A DNA stretch of 64,000 bases from Ignavibacteria bacterium (lineage in GTDB: Bacteria > Bacteroidota > Ignavibacteria > Ignavibacteriales > SURF-24): positions 45,162 through 109,161 of the forward strand of contig JAAXKN010000003.1 in the NCBI GenBank assembly GCA_025612375.1. The letters are read 5' to 3'. The stretch's first letter is position 1; each line of letters begins with the position of its first letter. The notes under the pieces were generated by a model, which saw only the letters and a program-made list of their open reading frames with translations, was not told the origin of the DNA and made no database searches. The translations under genes were made by a program, and so were the position numbers. This document shows positions 55,463 through 64,000 of this stretch, one piece after another.

Positions 55463-55512
55463 ATTTTTTAAAAACTCCTATCAATATTTGTTTTGTAAAA
55501 ATAAATCAGAAA

Positions 55513-58506
55513 TTAGTATTCTAATCTAATTCCTAATCTAATTTGACGAGGAGGACCATAGAACAAGGGTGACGTCTGTAACTGTGTTGAAGCATCCTGA
55601 TATTGTTCATAGTAATCGATATACATTGCCTTATAAAGGTCTACGTACTGCTGGCCATAGTTGCTGATTTTCTTACCTGAAAGAGTAGGATCATTAATGT
55701 AGCCATCATCTGTAGTAGAACCTGTTCTCAAGAATACGTTCTCAATATTTCTCGCGTCAAATAAATTAATCACCTGTACATAGATATTAGCTGACAACTT
55801 GTCATACAGTTTTACAGTTTTGTCAACACGCATGTCAACCTGGAATACTGATGGAGTTGTTGACGAGTTAAGGGGTTCAACCGGGTATCTGTTTCTTGCA
55901 TCGCCTTCGAGGTCCGGGCCGCCAAGACCACGTGTATATGGATGGCCGCTGTTGTAGGACATAAGCAAAGAAACGCCGAAGTTATGCAATAATGCCGGGC
56001 CGTCATCGTCACCAAAACGATAGTCAACATTCAGGTTTGCTCTAAGAGCATTGTTAAAGTCAAGGGGAGAGATATATTTAGGAACAAATACAACTCCGTC
56101 AACCGGTGCTCCAACCATACCGCGGTTAGAGTTCGGTGATGAGCCAGTACCCTGTGCATCCTGGAATGCTACAGTTCCGTTAAGAGCGATTCTCTCATAT
56201 CTGCGCATTGTAAAGGTCATTTCCAGACCCTTGGTTGTAGCAAAGTCACCGTTGGCCAAGGTGTTGTAAGCCTTATAAGGTGAGGTTTTGTCAACCATCT
56301 GCTGATAGAAAATTACCTGATCTTTAACATCTTTGTAGTAACCGGTAATGTCTAAAGACATGAAATCGGTTAACTGCTGTGTAAAACCTAATTCGTACTG
56401 AGTTGTACGTGTAGGTTTAATATATTTACCAACAGGGTTTGTAAAGAAGAATCCGTACCTGAGTTCATAACCGGTTCTTCCGTAGCCCTGATACATATCG
56501 AGACCTCTGGTCTGCTGAACGAATTTTCCATACTGAGCATGGAATACAGTTTTATCAGTAACCGGGAAAGAGAAGCCCAAGCGGGGGCTGAATTCGCTGA
56601 ATACAGGAACGTCGTCCCAGCCTGATTCAATCAATTCACCGTTTGTTTTGTTGATTGAGAGTTCAGGTTTTGCAGGATTGACCATTTTCTTGTTATCTAC
56701 ATCAAAATAGTCATATCTTACGCCAAGATTTAAGACGAGGTCTTCATATTCAATTTTATCCTGGATATAACCGCTGGCAAAAATAGGTTTGTGCGCAGCT
56801 TCCATACCGGCATCAGTCTTGTTGCCCCATACATCATAACCATAGTTGTTAACACCGGCGCCAACCAGAAGGCTTTTCTGAATTTCGGCAAGGTTAGCAT
56901 TCGGATCTTTTGACAGGTCTTCAGCGATTGTACGGGCAAAGGTATTCTGTCCGCCAACACCTGACCAGTTTCTGAGTGTGTACTGCTGGAATTCACCGCC
57001 CAATTTAATTGAGTGATTCTTGCCAGGGTTCCATGAGAGGTTGCCATTGAATGTAATGCCGGTTCTGTCGTTCTTTGAATAATTGACAGCAGTTCCGCCA
57101 TCACCAGTAAAAGCAATACCCATAATGCTTCTGATAGCAGGAGGGGTATAAGCACCCATTCTTGACTCATACTGCTGATCATTTGCGCTTCTTTCCCACA
57201 CATAACCAACAGCTGCGTTTTTGGCGCTATCGCCATAAGCCCAGAAGTTATCTTTAAGATAAGGATCCTGTGTTACACTGTTCTGAATGTAATAACCACC
57301 GGAAAGTTCATAGAACATGTTGCTGCTAAGAACGTGTGTCAATTTAACATTAAAGGTACCATTATTGACCAGGTTCTCGCCTAGTCTCTTGTTCATAAAA
57401 CCTGATACAGGATATCCGCCTATGTCAGTTCTCTGGTTTGTATATGTACCAGAAAGTCTGATCATGATAGGAGTGAAATCCATATTCAATGTACCGGTGT
57501 AAGTTGTCCATTCCTGTGCTGCGCCGTAAGTTGCGCCTGCAGGAACAACCAGGTTGACTGAATCGCCGCTTTCTTTATCAACAATAGATCCAATATTTAC
57601 ACCCGGATAGGGCTGAGGGTTAGGATCTCTTCTAAAGTTATAGTCAACGTTACCAAAGAATTTGAATCTCTGGTCGAAAACAGGACCACTTAAGACTGCG
57701 CTCATTTCATTATAACCGTACCAGTAAGCGCCTAATCTTTTTTTACCGTCAAAAGCATCTTTGCCGCTCTTGAATGAAATATTATCTGTGATATATTCAA
57801 GGCTGGCCTTCATCTGAGATCCACCGGATTTAAGCTGCTGGCGAACGATACCAGAGTTGGCACCGCCGAATTCAGCAGTATAACCACCGGCCTGCACCTG
57901 AATTTCTTCGATAGCATCCTGTGATATTGAAACTGCACGACCGCCAGTCATCGGGTTTGTGATTGAAACGCCTTCAAGGTAATAACCAACTTCGTCAATA
58001 CGGCCGCCGCGGATAAACACTGCATTATCTTTTAAGACAACGCCTGCGGTAAGACCGACGATGTTGTTGACGCCTCTGACCGGCAATGCATTGATATCAT
58101 CGCTGGTAGTGATACGAACTGCGTTCGTATTATCTTTATTAACCAGAGGCTTGGGAGCAATAATTGTGATTGTTCCCACAGAAATGCCTTCAGCAGGAAG
58201 CTGGAAGTTCATTTCTGTTGTCAGGTCTGCATTAACTCTGACGTTTGATATTGTTACGGTTTGATAACCGATAAATGAAGATTTCAGTGTATAAGCACCT
58301 GCTTCCAGATTCTGGATCTGGAATTCTCCATTAACGTCTGTGGAACCGCCCTGTGATGTCCCTTCAACAATCACGTTGGCTCCGATCAAGGGTTCGCCTG
58401 ATTGCAAGTCAGTTACTTTACCCTTAATCTTTCCTTTTGTCCCTGCAAAGACCAGCATAGGCAAAAGGAGCATTAAAAATAAATAGTAAAATAATTTTCG
58501 CTGCAT
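55513..58506 (-). CDS. TonB-dependent receptor with CarboxypepD_reg-like domain
   Basis: Outer-membrane active transporter, 997 residues. A signal peptide ends near residue 21 (VFA-GT), followed by a carboxypeptidase regulatory-like N-terminal domain (about 25-108, KGKVTDLQSGEPLIGANVIVEGT), a plug (about 115-230, NAVFIRGGRIDEVGYYLEGV, VQAGGYTAEFGGANSGIV) and a 22-strand barrel ending in RQIRLGIRLEY with the terminal aromatic residue. No SusD-like partner is adjacent; the 1111-residue protein may take that place. AGGAGAG precedes the ATG. The 618-bp upstream gap contains a structured region. Ligand unknown. Confidence 0.94.
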   Translation of the reverse strand: MQRKLFYYLFLMLLLPMLVFAGTKGKIKGKVTDLQSGEPLIGANVIVEGTSQGGSTDVNGEFQIQNLEAGAYTLKSSFIGYQTVTISNVRVNADLTTEMNFQLPAEGISVGTITIIAPKPLVNKDNTNAVRITTSDDINALPVRGVNNIVGLTAGVVLKDNAVFIRGGRIDEVGYYLEGVSITNPMTGGRAVSISQDAIEEIQVQAGGYTAEFGGANSGIVRQQLKSGGSQMKASLEYITDNISFKSGKDAFDGKKRLGAYWYGYNEMSAVLSGPVFDQRFKFFGNVDYNFRRDPNPQPYPGVNIGSIVDKESGDSVNLVVPAGATYGAAQEWTTYTGTLNMDFTPIMIRLSGTYTNQRTDIGGYPVSGFMNKRLGENLVNNGTFNVKLTHVLSSNMFYELSGGYYIQNSVTQDPYLKDNFWAYGDSAKNAAVGYVWERSANDQQYESRMGAYTPPAIRSIMGIAFTGDGGTAVNYSKNDRTGITFNGNLSWNPGKNHSIKLGGEFQQYTLRNWSGVGGQNTFARTIAEDLSKDPNANLAEIQKSLLVGAGVNNYGYDVWGNKTDAGMEAAHKPIFASGYIQDKIEYEDLVLNLGVRYDYFDVDNKKMVNPAKPELSINKTNGELIESGWDDVPVFSEFSPRLGFSFPVTDKTVFHAQYGKFVQQTRGLDMYQGYGRTGYELRYGFFFTNPVGKYIKPTRTTQYELGFTQQLTDFMSLDITGYYKDVKDQVIFYQQMVDKTSPYKAYNTLANGDFATTKGLEMTFTMRRYERIALNGTVAFQDAQGTGSSPNSNRGMVGAPVDGVVFVPKYISPLDFNNALRANLNVDYRFGDDDGPALLHNFGVSLLMSYNSGHPYTRGLGGPDLEGDARNRYPVEPLNSSTTPSVFQVDMRVDKTVKLYDKLSANIYVQVINLFDARNIENVFLRTGSTTDDGYINDPTLSGKKISNYGQQYVDLYKAMYIDYYEQYQDASTQLQTSPLFYGPPRQIRLGIRLEY

Positions 58507-59124
58507 ACTACTCTCCTAATTTGTTTAATTAACCTAAGGATATAATTACCTCATTACCGAAATTTTCAGATTTGACCGACCTCCAAAATTTGTTATAAAT
58601 GATATTTTATAAGTATATAAATGCAATCACCGCGACAGAGAGAGTACACCTCTCCCTACTGGGTAAAACAGAAGAATAAATTAGCATCGTATCTAAGTGT
58701 TGACAAGCAGGATCTGTTCCTGAAGCATCTAGACTTGAACCCCTCAAACTACATGCAAGACAAACTCTGAATGCGTGTAAAATGCATTCACACGAATCTG
58801 GAAAATAATTTAATAAAAAAAAGAAAAAAACAAAATCAATAATAGAAAAAGCAACCGGTATCACTCCCGTCCGGGAACTTTTGCGGCCCGGTGGAGTAAC
58901 AAGGGTTACGGATTCTCATATTTAATAATTTTCGAGCCCTGATTCTTAAAACGCAAAAGTAATTAAATGTACCGTCTAACGCAACATGATTGTGGAACTT
59001 TGAACGTTTTTTTTTAGTGCATAATTCCGGTACCTTTTTCCTACCATAAGTTAATGAATATTTTTGAAAAGAAACAATACTTTCGTGAATAAATATTCAT
59101 CATAAAAAAAAAGAAAAGCCCTGC
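58507..59124. other. Long intergenic region upstream of the TonB receptor operon
   Basis: 618 bases between the TonB receptor start and the trxA stop. An open frame on the minus strand at 58607-58864 has no convincing composition and I do not accept it. The region contains a structured element at 58854-58911 (separate entry), and an inverted repeat ATGAATATTT/AAATATTCAT near 59053-59100. The promoter and a long leader for the receptor operon are presumably here. No tRNA or known riboswitch is recognised. Confidence 0.6.
58854..58911 (-). promoter_or_regulatory. Structured leader element, possibly an attenuator
   Basis: On the minus strand this stretch can fold as GTAAC-CCTT-GTTAC, then ACTCC-A-CCGGG-(11 nt)-CCCGG-ACG-GGAGT, with an alternative outer pairing ACCGG/CCGGT that is followed by CTTTTTC. 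The overlap between the first two stems makes them partly exclusive. This resembles an attenuator or riboswitch-like leader about 350 bases ahead of the TonB receptor gene, but no known class matches. Confidence 0.35.
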
Positions 59125-59137
59125 TTAAAGCAGAGCC
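59103..59137 (-). terminator. Terminator overlapping the trxA stop codon
   Basis: On the minus strand GGCTCTGC-TTTAA-GCAGGGC, with the stop codon TAA in the loop, is followed by TTTTC and a run of T residues. The final codons of trxA therefore double as the terminator stem. Confidence 0.8.
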
Positions 59138-59445
59138 TTTACTTTCTGTTGGAACTGCCCCTTAGGAACAGCGCCGATAATTGTATCGACAACTTTTCCC
59201 CCTTTGAGGAACAGGACAGTAGGTATACTCCTTACGCCGTACTTGATTGCCGTCTGCTGATTCTCATCAACGTCGAGCTTTCCGACCTTAAGTTTACCTT
59301 CGTACTCACCGGCCAGTTCTTCTATAATAGGAGCGATCATTCTGCATGGTCCGCACCAGGTGGCCCAGAAGTCAACCACTACGGGTAGAGGTGATTCCAA
59401 AACCTCACTTGAAAAGTTCGCATCAGTAAATTGAAGCGGTTTCAT
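59125..59445 (-). CDS. trxA: Thioredoxin
   Basis: Cytoplasmic dithiol reductase of 106 residues. The active site is WCGPC (Cys31 and Cys34), the buried Asp is in VVVDFWATW, and cis-Pro is in [13 protein letters not shown]. Length and motifs are canonical for TrxA. It is preceded by an acyl-CoA dehydrogenase gene with a 52-base gap and ends in its own terminator. Confidence 0.98.
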   Translation of the reverse strand: MKPLQFTDANFSSEVLESPLPVVVDFWATWCGPCRMIAPIIEELAGEYEGKLKVGKLDVDENQQTAIKYGVRSIPTVLFLKGGKVVDTIIGAVPKGQFQQKVKALL

Positions 59446-59497
59446 TAGTCTCTCTCCATTTCGTAATTAATAATTTCCAGTATAAATAATCTAAATA

Positions 59498-60640
59498 TTA
59501 CATTGCTCCGTTTCTCTTCAGTACATCACGGGCAATAATGCCCTTCTGAATTTCATTTGTGCCTTCAAAGATCCTGTTGATACGTGAATCCCTGTAGAAT
59601 CTTTCGATAGGCAGTTCACGCGAGTATCCCATGCCGCCATGGATCTGAACAGCATGATCTGCAATTTTGTCAAGTGATTCAGAGCAAAAATACTTGACTA
59701 TTGCGCTCTGGCGTGAAATATTTTTCTTGAGGTCGTAATCCACGGCAGTACGGTATACAATGGATTCCATGTTGTATATGAGTATTGCCATTTCAGCCAG
59801 CATGAACTGGACCGCCTGGAAGTTGCTTATTGAAGTGTCGAACTGTTCCCTTTCCTTTGCATATTTTGTGGACATAGCGAGCAGTTCCTTTGCAGCACCG
59901 AGGCAGGCAGCGCCCAGGCCTAAGCGGCCGGCGTCAAGAGTTTTCATTGCTATTAAGAAGCCGCGTCCTTCCTGCCCGATCATGTTTTCTTTGGGCACTC
60001 TGACGTTGTCGAAAGTAATAGCGTTTGTAGTACTTCCCTTTATTCCCATTTTCTTTTCCGAAGGACCAGCCTGGAAACCGGGAGTACTTGTTTCAACTGC
60101 AAAGGCAGTTATACCTTTTGGTGTACGGGCAAAAACTGAAACAATGTCGGCAATGCCGCCGTTTGTAATCCAGAGTTTGTCGCCATTAATAACCCATTCG
60201 TCGCCATCCTGGCAGGCTTTAGTCTTAAGGTTGAAAGAATCGCTTCCTGCCTGTGGTTCAGTAAGGCAGAAGGCACCGATTTTCTCACCCTTAGCAAGGG
60301 GCACAACATATTTTTGTTTGAGCTCCTCGGAACCGCCCAGATAAATTGCGTTTGTTCCGATGGACTGATGCGCACCGATAAAAGTAGCAGTTGACATACA
60401 GCCGCGTGCAATTTCTTCCTGAGCTATACAGTAACCAACTTCACCAAATCCCGAGCCGCCGTACTCTTCAGGCATAGAAACGCCGAGCACGCCGATTTCA
60501 GCAAGCTTATTTATTAAATCGCGCGGAATTTTCTCTTCAGCATCAATTTTTGAAGCAATTGGTTTGATCTCATTATTTGTAAAATCCCTGACCATCTCAC
60601 GCAGCATCTGCTGCTCTTCGGTAAAACTAAATTCAAACAT
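59498..60640 (-). CDS. Acyl-CoA dehydrogenase
   Basis: FAD enzyme of beta-oxidation, 380 residues, the usual size of the short/medium-chain group. Domains in order: N-terminal helical (FTEEQQMLREMVRDF), beta middle (CLTEPQAGSDSFNLKTKA, DKLWITNGGIADIVSVFART) and C-terminal helical (AVQFMLAEMAI, QIHGGMGYSRELPIERFYRDSRINRIFEGTNEIQK). The catalytic Glu lies in FEGTNE. Chain length specificity cannot be set. It would send electrons to an ETF, whose genes are not in the window. Confidence 0.95.
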   Translation of the reverse strand: MFEFSFTEEQQMLREMVRDFTNNEIKPIASKIDAEEKIPRDLINKLAEIGVLGVSMPEEYGGSGFGEVGYCIAQEEIARGCMSTATFIGAHQSIGTNAIYLGGSEELKQKYVVPLAKGEKIGAFCLTEPQAGSDSFNLKTKACQDGDEWVINGDKLWITNGGIADIVSVFARTPKGITAFAVETSTPGFQAGPSEKKMGIKGSTTNAITFDNVRVPKENMIGQEGRGFLIAMKTLDAGRLGLGAACLGAAKELLAMSTKYAKEREQFDTSISNFQAVQFMLAEMAILIYNMESIVYRTAVDYDLKKNISRQSAIVKYFCSESLDKIADHAVQIHGGMGYSRELPIERFYRDSRINRIFEGTNEIQKGIIARDVLKRNGAM

Positions 60641-60731
60641 GATTCAATTAACCCTGATTAATTTATTTTATTGTTTATTAGTGTGAGCCTAATCTATATA
60701 TAGCATACCAGTGGCGACTAACTTACACTTC

Positions 60732-61571
60732 TCAGGCAAATGGTTTACAGACTTTCTCGCCCATATAATTAACTACATATTCCCCGCCGTCGACGCGGAT
60801 TGTATTGCCGGAGATCCAGCCAGCGTTTTCTTCACAAAGAAGCGCAATAGCATGGCCTATCTCTTCAGGAACGGTAAGTTTACCCATCGGATTTTTCAGT
60901 TTTGCTGATTCAAGCATTTTGTCACTTCCGGGGATTTTCTTCAGAGCCGGAGTATCTGTTACGCCAGCCATAATTGCATTGGCTGTAACCTTCATGAAGC
61001 CAAGTTCAACAGCTATCTGGCGAATGTGCGCCTCGAGGGCAGCCTTTGCAGCTGAGACGGCGCCGTAGTTTGGAATTACTGTTTCTGAACCGGCACTTGT
61101 AAGTGCGAAAATCCTGCCGCCTTCGGCCAGGAGGTTTCTGGATACCAGGCCCTGTGTCCAGTAAACGAGGCTGTGAGCCATAACGTCGAGTGTCATAGTC
61201 ATGGAAGCCTGTGTTACAGCCTGGTCAGGATTCTTTGCAAAGTAGGGCCTCAGTGTTCCGAAAGCCATGGAGTGGACGAGCACTCTGACCTTTTCCTTTG
61301 TTTCAGAAGCTCTTTCCTGAAGTTCATCCAGGACCTCTTCCCTTTTAATCGGATCGGCGCCATTTATGTTAAAGAAAACCGCCCTCTGGCCTGTCTTTTC
61401 AATTTTCTTTATAACCTGTTGAACATTAGGCATTGTAACCTGTCTGTCCAGATGTATACCAATAATATTATATCCCTGTTTTGCCAATTCAACAGCTGTT
61501 GCACCGCCGAAGCCGCTTGATGCCCCAAGAATCAATGCCCAGTATTTTTCATTAGTCTTTTTTGTTTCCAA
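60732..61571 (-). CDS. FabL-like enoyl-ACP reductase (SDR)
   Basis: Short-chain dehydrogenase of 279 residues. The NAD(P) loop is GASSGFG (16-22), and the catalytic pair Tyr169 and Lys176 is spaced as Tyr-x6-Lys, the enoyl-ACP reductase pattern rather than the Tyr-x3-Lys of ketoreductases. Stretches IPNYGAVSAAKAALEA, NAIMAGVTDTPALKKIPG and NTIRVDGGEYVV match FabL (the NADPH-dependent enzyme of Bacillus) better than FabI. It should complete each cycle of fatty acid elongation. It is next to an acyl-CoA dehydrogenase gene. Another SDR role remains possible. Confidence 0.82.
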   Translation of the reverse strand: METKKTNEKYWALILGASSGFGGATAVELAKQGYNIIGIHLDRQVTMPNVQQVIKKIEKTGQRAVFFNINGADPIKREEVLDELQERASETKEKVRVLVHSMAFGTLRPYFAKNPDQAVTQASMTMTLDVMAHSLVYWTQGLVSRNLLAEGGRIFALTSAGSETVIPNYGAVSAAKAALEAHIRQIAVELGFMKVTANAIMAGVTDTPALKKIPGSDKMLESAKLKNPMGKLTVPEEIGHAIALLCEENAGWISGNTIRVDGGEYVVNYMGEKVCKPFA

Positions 61572-61642
61572 CTTATATCCTTTCTTCGTTAATTCGTAAA
61601 ATATGATTCACATAATACAAAATTAGAATTTGTTATTCAATA

Positions 61643-61686
61643 AGCCTTAAGGCAGATGGTTCCCCTGCCCGGGGGCAGTTAAGGCT
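61643..61686 (-). terminator. Compound hairpin after dnaE
   Basis: Outer arms AGCCTTAA/TTAAGGCT enclose an inner GC stem CTGCCC/GGGCAG on the minus strand, shortly after the dnaE stop at 61700. A few T residues follow (TTATTG), so termination is likely but not perfect. Confidence 0.6.
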
Positions 61687-61699
61687 ATTGTTGTGAATA

Positions 61700-64000
61700 C
61701 TATGTACAATATAGAATACTGTCCTCACCAAGCAATTCCAAAAGAGAATGAGCAAGCTCATCGCAAATTTTCACCCTGTAATTCTTCAGGTGAAAGAGCC
61801 TTGGCTTTTCACCGTTATTAACTACGTGAAGGATGACAGGGATATTGCCCTGTGATTTTTCCAGTATCTTCTTTAATTTAATTATTATTTCCGGAGTAGA
61901 AAACTTCTCCTGGTCAATTACAACCTTGAGGCTTTTTGTAAACTGTGCTTTTGTAACCTCCAGGGGCATAGCGTTTTCTATCTGCAGTTTTATAGCATCG
62001 CCGCTGCTTTCAGGGCGCCCCACGAGAAGAACAGTAGCCTCCTCAGAAATATACTTCCCGATTTTTTCAAAAGTCGACCCGAAGACGACGCACTCGCAGG
62101 AGCCTGAAAGGTCATCGAGCGAAAAAAATGCCATGGTTTTCCCCGAGCGGTCAATTTTTGTCTTCAGTCCCGTAACAACGCCAATTGCGCGGACCTGCTC
62201 AACATTCTCAAGAGTTTCTGTTTCTCCCAGGAAGACAGTTGCAAATGACCTGTATTCAAGCTCGTACTTTCTTAAAGGGTGGTCAGTAAGATAGAAGCCC
62301 AGGACCTCCCTTTCTTTTGAAAGTTCTTCCTTGGAAGTCCAGTTTTCGACCTCAGGCAGCGGGGGCTCGGGTATTGCAACCTCCTCCATGTTTCCGCCTC
62401 CAAAAAGGCTGTCCGTAATGCTGAACTTGGAATTTTTTACTTTGCTGCCGAATTCAAGTGCCATTTCGACGGCTGCAATGTTCTGCGCCCTGGTGCCTGA
62501 AAGTTTATCCAGTGCACCAGCAAGTATGAGGCCTTCGAGAGCCCTTTTATTAACCGTTCTTGTATCGACGTTTGCACAAAGGTCGAATATGCTTGTAAAA
62601 TTACGCCCCAGTTCCTCTCTTTTTTTCTTAATTTCTTCAACGGCGCCAATACCCACGTTCTTAATAGCGCACATACCAAAGAGGATCTTACCGTCGATGA
62701 CGTCAAAATACACTGAAGGCATATTAACATCAGGGCAGAGCACCTCGATCTTAAGTTTGCGGCAGTCTTCAAGGAAGGTTGTAACCTTGTCCGTATTGCC
62801 GACTTCATTTGTAAGGTTTGCAGCCAGGAATTCAGCCGGGTAATGGGCCTTAAGGTAAGCCGTCTGATAAGCAACGACGCTGTAGGCCACAGCATGGCTT
62901 TTATTGAAGCCATAATTTGCAAATTTATCGATGGCGTCAAAAATTTCAGAGGCTGTTTTTTCAGCAATATTGTTTTTAACGGCACCTGCGACAAACTTTA
63001 CCTTCTGTTCCTTCATTGCCTGAAGGTCCTTCTTACCCATAGCGCGGCGCAGTAAATCAGCCTCAGCCAGCGTCATTCCGGCTGCCCGGTTTGCAATCTG
63101 CATTACCTGTTCCTGATAGACAATGATGCCATAGGTTTCCTTGAGCATAGGCTCAAGGACGGGGTGGAGGTATACGGTCTCTGCCAGGCCGTGCTTTCTT
63201 TTAATAAAGTCGTCAATAAACTCCATAGGGCCCGGACGGTAAAGGGCGTTCATGGCTGAAAGGTCTTTGACTGTTGTGGGCTTCAGCTTTTTAAGGTACT
63301 CCCTCATGGGGCCGCTTTCAAACTGGAATACGGAAGTGGTCTGTCCCTTGGCAAAAAGAGCAAAAGTTTTTTCGTCATCCAGAGGAATGTCATCCGGATT
63401 TATTTCAACATTATGCGTCTTTTTTATGAGGTCAATAGCATCCTGAATGATCGTAAGTGTACGGAGCCCGAGGAAGTCCATCTTGAGGAGCCCCGTTGTG
63501 TCAAGCTCCTTCATGTTGTACTGTGTAACCAGGTCGCTTGAGTTTCCGGGAGTAGCCAGGGGGACGAAGTTACTCACGTCGCCCGGTGAAATAACGACGC
63601 CTGCGGCATGCTTTGAGGAGTTACGGTTCATACCCTCAAGTATCTTTGCGTACTTTATGAGTTCAAGTATCTTGGGATCCCTTGATTCATTTACCCATTT
63701 AAGTTCGGGTACCTCGGCAAGTGCCTGTTCGATTGAATAAACCTTGCCGAATTTAGAAGGTATAAACTTAGTAATTGAGCTAACCACAGAAATTGGTATC
63801 TGCAGCACTCTTGCCACGTCGCGTAAAACGGCTTTAGAAGAAAGCCTGTTAAAAGTAACGATCTGGCATACAGAGCTTTCGCCGTACTTTTCCTTCACGT
63901 ATTCAATTACGCGTTCGCGCTTGGAGTCGGCGAAGTCCACGTCGATATCAGGCATGGACTTTCTGGCCGGGTTCAAGAATCGTTCAAACAGGAGGTCAAA
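61700..64000 (-). CDS. dnaE: DNA polymerase III alpha subunit, 3' part (cut by window edge)
   Basis: C-terminal ~766 residues of the replicative polymerase. The frame is open to the window edge, so the gene continues beyond 64000; the TTG near 63976 is only an internal Leu. Two catalytic aspartates are in MPDIDVDF, the third in the MEFIDDF region. Then come the fingers and helix-hairpin-helix (TRTVNKRALEGLILAGALDKL), the OB fold (VRAIGVVTGLKTKIDRSGKTMAFFSLDDLSG) and the tau-binding C-terminus. It shows no frameshift. Confidence 0.97.
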   Translation of the reverse strand, partial: FDLLFERFLNPARKSMPDIDVDFADSKRERVIEYVKEKYGESSVCQIVTFNRLSSKAVLRDVARVLQIPISVVSSITKFIPSKFGKVYSIEQALAEVPELKWVNESRDPKILELIKYAKILEGMNRNSSKHAAGVVISPGDVSNFVPLATPGNSSDLVTQYNMKELDTTGLLKMDFLGLRTLTIIQDAIDLIKKTHNVEINPDDIPLDDEKTFALFAKGQTTSVFQFESGPMREYLKKLKPTTVKDLSAMNALYRPGPMEFIDDFIKRKHGLAETVYLHPVLEPMLKETYGIIVYQEQVMQIANRAAGMTLAEADLLRRAMGKKDLQAMKEQKVKFVAGAVKNNIAEKTASEIFDAIDKFANYGFNKSHAVAYSVVAYQTAYLKAHYPAEFLAANLTNEVGNTDKVTTFLEDCRKLKIEVLCPDVNMPSVYFDVIDGKILFGMCAIKNVGIGAVEEIKKKREELGRNFTSIFDLCANVDTRTVNKRALEGLILAGALDKLSGTRAQNIAAVEMALEFGSKVKNSKFSITDSLFGGGNMEEVAIPEPPLPEVENWTSKEELSKEREVLGFYLTDHPLRKYELEYRSFATVFLGETETLENVEQVRAIGVVTGLKTKIDRSGKTMAFFSLDDLSGSCECVVFGSTFEKIGKYISEEATVLLVGRPESSGDAIKLQIENAMPLEVTKAQFTKSLKVVIDQEKFSTPEIIIKLKKILEKSQGNIPVILHVVNNGEKPRLFHLKNYRVKICDELAHSLLELLGEDSILYCT

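Noticed and set aside
58607..58864. Minus-strand ORF of 85 residues in the gap upstream of the TonB receptor
   Set aside because: It starts with a long Phe/Leu run made from an A/T-rich tract, has no convincing ribosome site, and does not resemble any protein; the DNA also looks like a leader region.
58854..58911. Known riboswitch (cobalamin, c-di-GMP, SAM, fluoride, tetrahydrofolate) in the leader
   Set aside because: None of the conserved core sequences I know from those classes is present, so only a generic structured leader is reported.
63976..64000. TTG at 63976 as start of dnaE
   Set aside because: The same frame continues upstream as FDLLFERF, which is conserved inside DnaE, so the gene is simply cut by the window edge.
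1..64000. CRISPR arrays, transposases, integrases, phage genes and tRNAs
   Set aside because: No regularly spaced repeats, no transposase or integrase motifs, and no cloverleaf-type sequence with a T-arm was found, apart from the tmRNA.

Overview
The window looks like a chromosomal segment of a Gram-negative bacterium of the Bacteroidota/Chlorobiota lineage, most likely Ignavibacteriota. The reasons are several. Three secreted proteins end in type IX secretion (T9SS) sorting domains, two of them with the YPNPFN signature. There is a PorV/PorQ-family protein, a GWxTD-domain protein, a CarboxypepD_reg-type TonB receptor, LPS genes (LptF/LptG, a heptosyltransferase-like GT9, an LpxL-like acyltransferase), a tmRNA tag reading GENNYALAA, and an ATP synthase cluster without atpD/atpC. 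The genus cannot be named from the sequence alone. I see no tRNA, rRNA, CRISPR array, transposase, integrase or phage gene; this is mostly core chromosome.

Layout. 1-632 has no gene. 633-6096 (minus): polysaccharide deacetylase lipoprotein, radical SAM/SPASM-like protein, small helical protein, O-methyltransferase and a T9SS-exported subtilase. 6210-9937 (minus): lepA followed by two tandem signal peptidase I genes. 10272-12775 (plus): secreted phosphoesterase/beta-propeller fusion translationally coupled to a HAD phosphatase, convergent with an endonuclease V gene. 13541-17338 (plus): 1265-residue secreted multidomain protein, then a shared bidirectional terminator and the tmRNA gene on the minus strand. 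17855-21952 (minus): PduO-type cobalamin adenosyltransferase coupled to a YgfZ-like protein, a lipoprotein and an M20 peptidase. 22227-28569 (plus): lptF-lptG, then a large lipoprotein and an outer-membrane beta-barrel-like protein. 28754-30386 (minus): DUF3467 protein and a TPR protein. 30624-34937 (plus): adenosine deaminase, a small unknown protein, urocanase and SerA.

34991-39537 (minus): an MqnA-like protein, then the conserved ffh-rpsP-khpA-rimM-trmD-rplS translation/secretion operon. 39601-45234 (minus): F-type ATP synthase genes atpZ-orf131-B-E-F-H-A-G. 45309-50818 (minus): M23 peptidase/bactofilin pair, TsaC-like protein, an LPS pair (acyltransferase and GT9) and a GWxTD lipid/secretion-associated protein. 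51079-58506 (minus): an apparent operon of TonB-dependent receptor, 1111-residue T9SS-type protein and PorV-like protein. 59125-64000 (minus): thioredoxin, acyl-CoA dehydrogenase, FabL-like enoyl-ACP reductase and the 3' two-thirds of dnaE, which is cut by the window edge.

The genes share an envelope theme: Sec processing (two LepB, Ffh), outer-membrane biogenesis (LptFG, LpxL-like, GT9), T9SS cargo and a PorV-like protein, peptidoglycan remodelling (M23 plus bactofilin) and TonB uptake. I did not find a self-contained novel defence or mobile system. The most unusual items are the 1265-residue transglutaminase-like protein with four calcium-loop repeats, the lipoprotein/beta-barrel pair at 24985-28569, the small coupled orf at 31720, and a structured leader in the 618-bp gap upstream of the TonB receptor.
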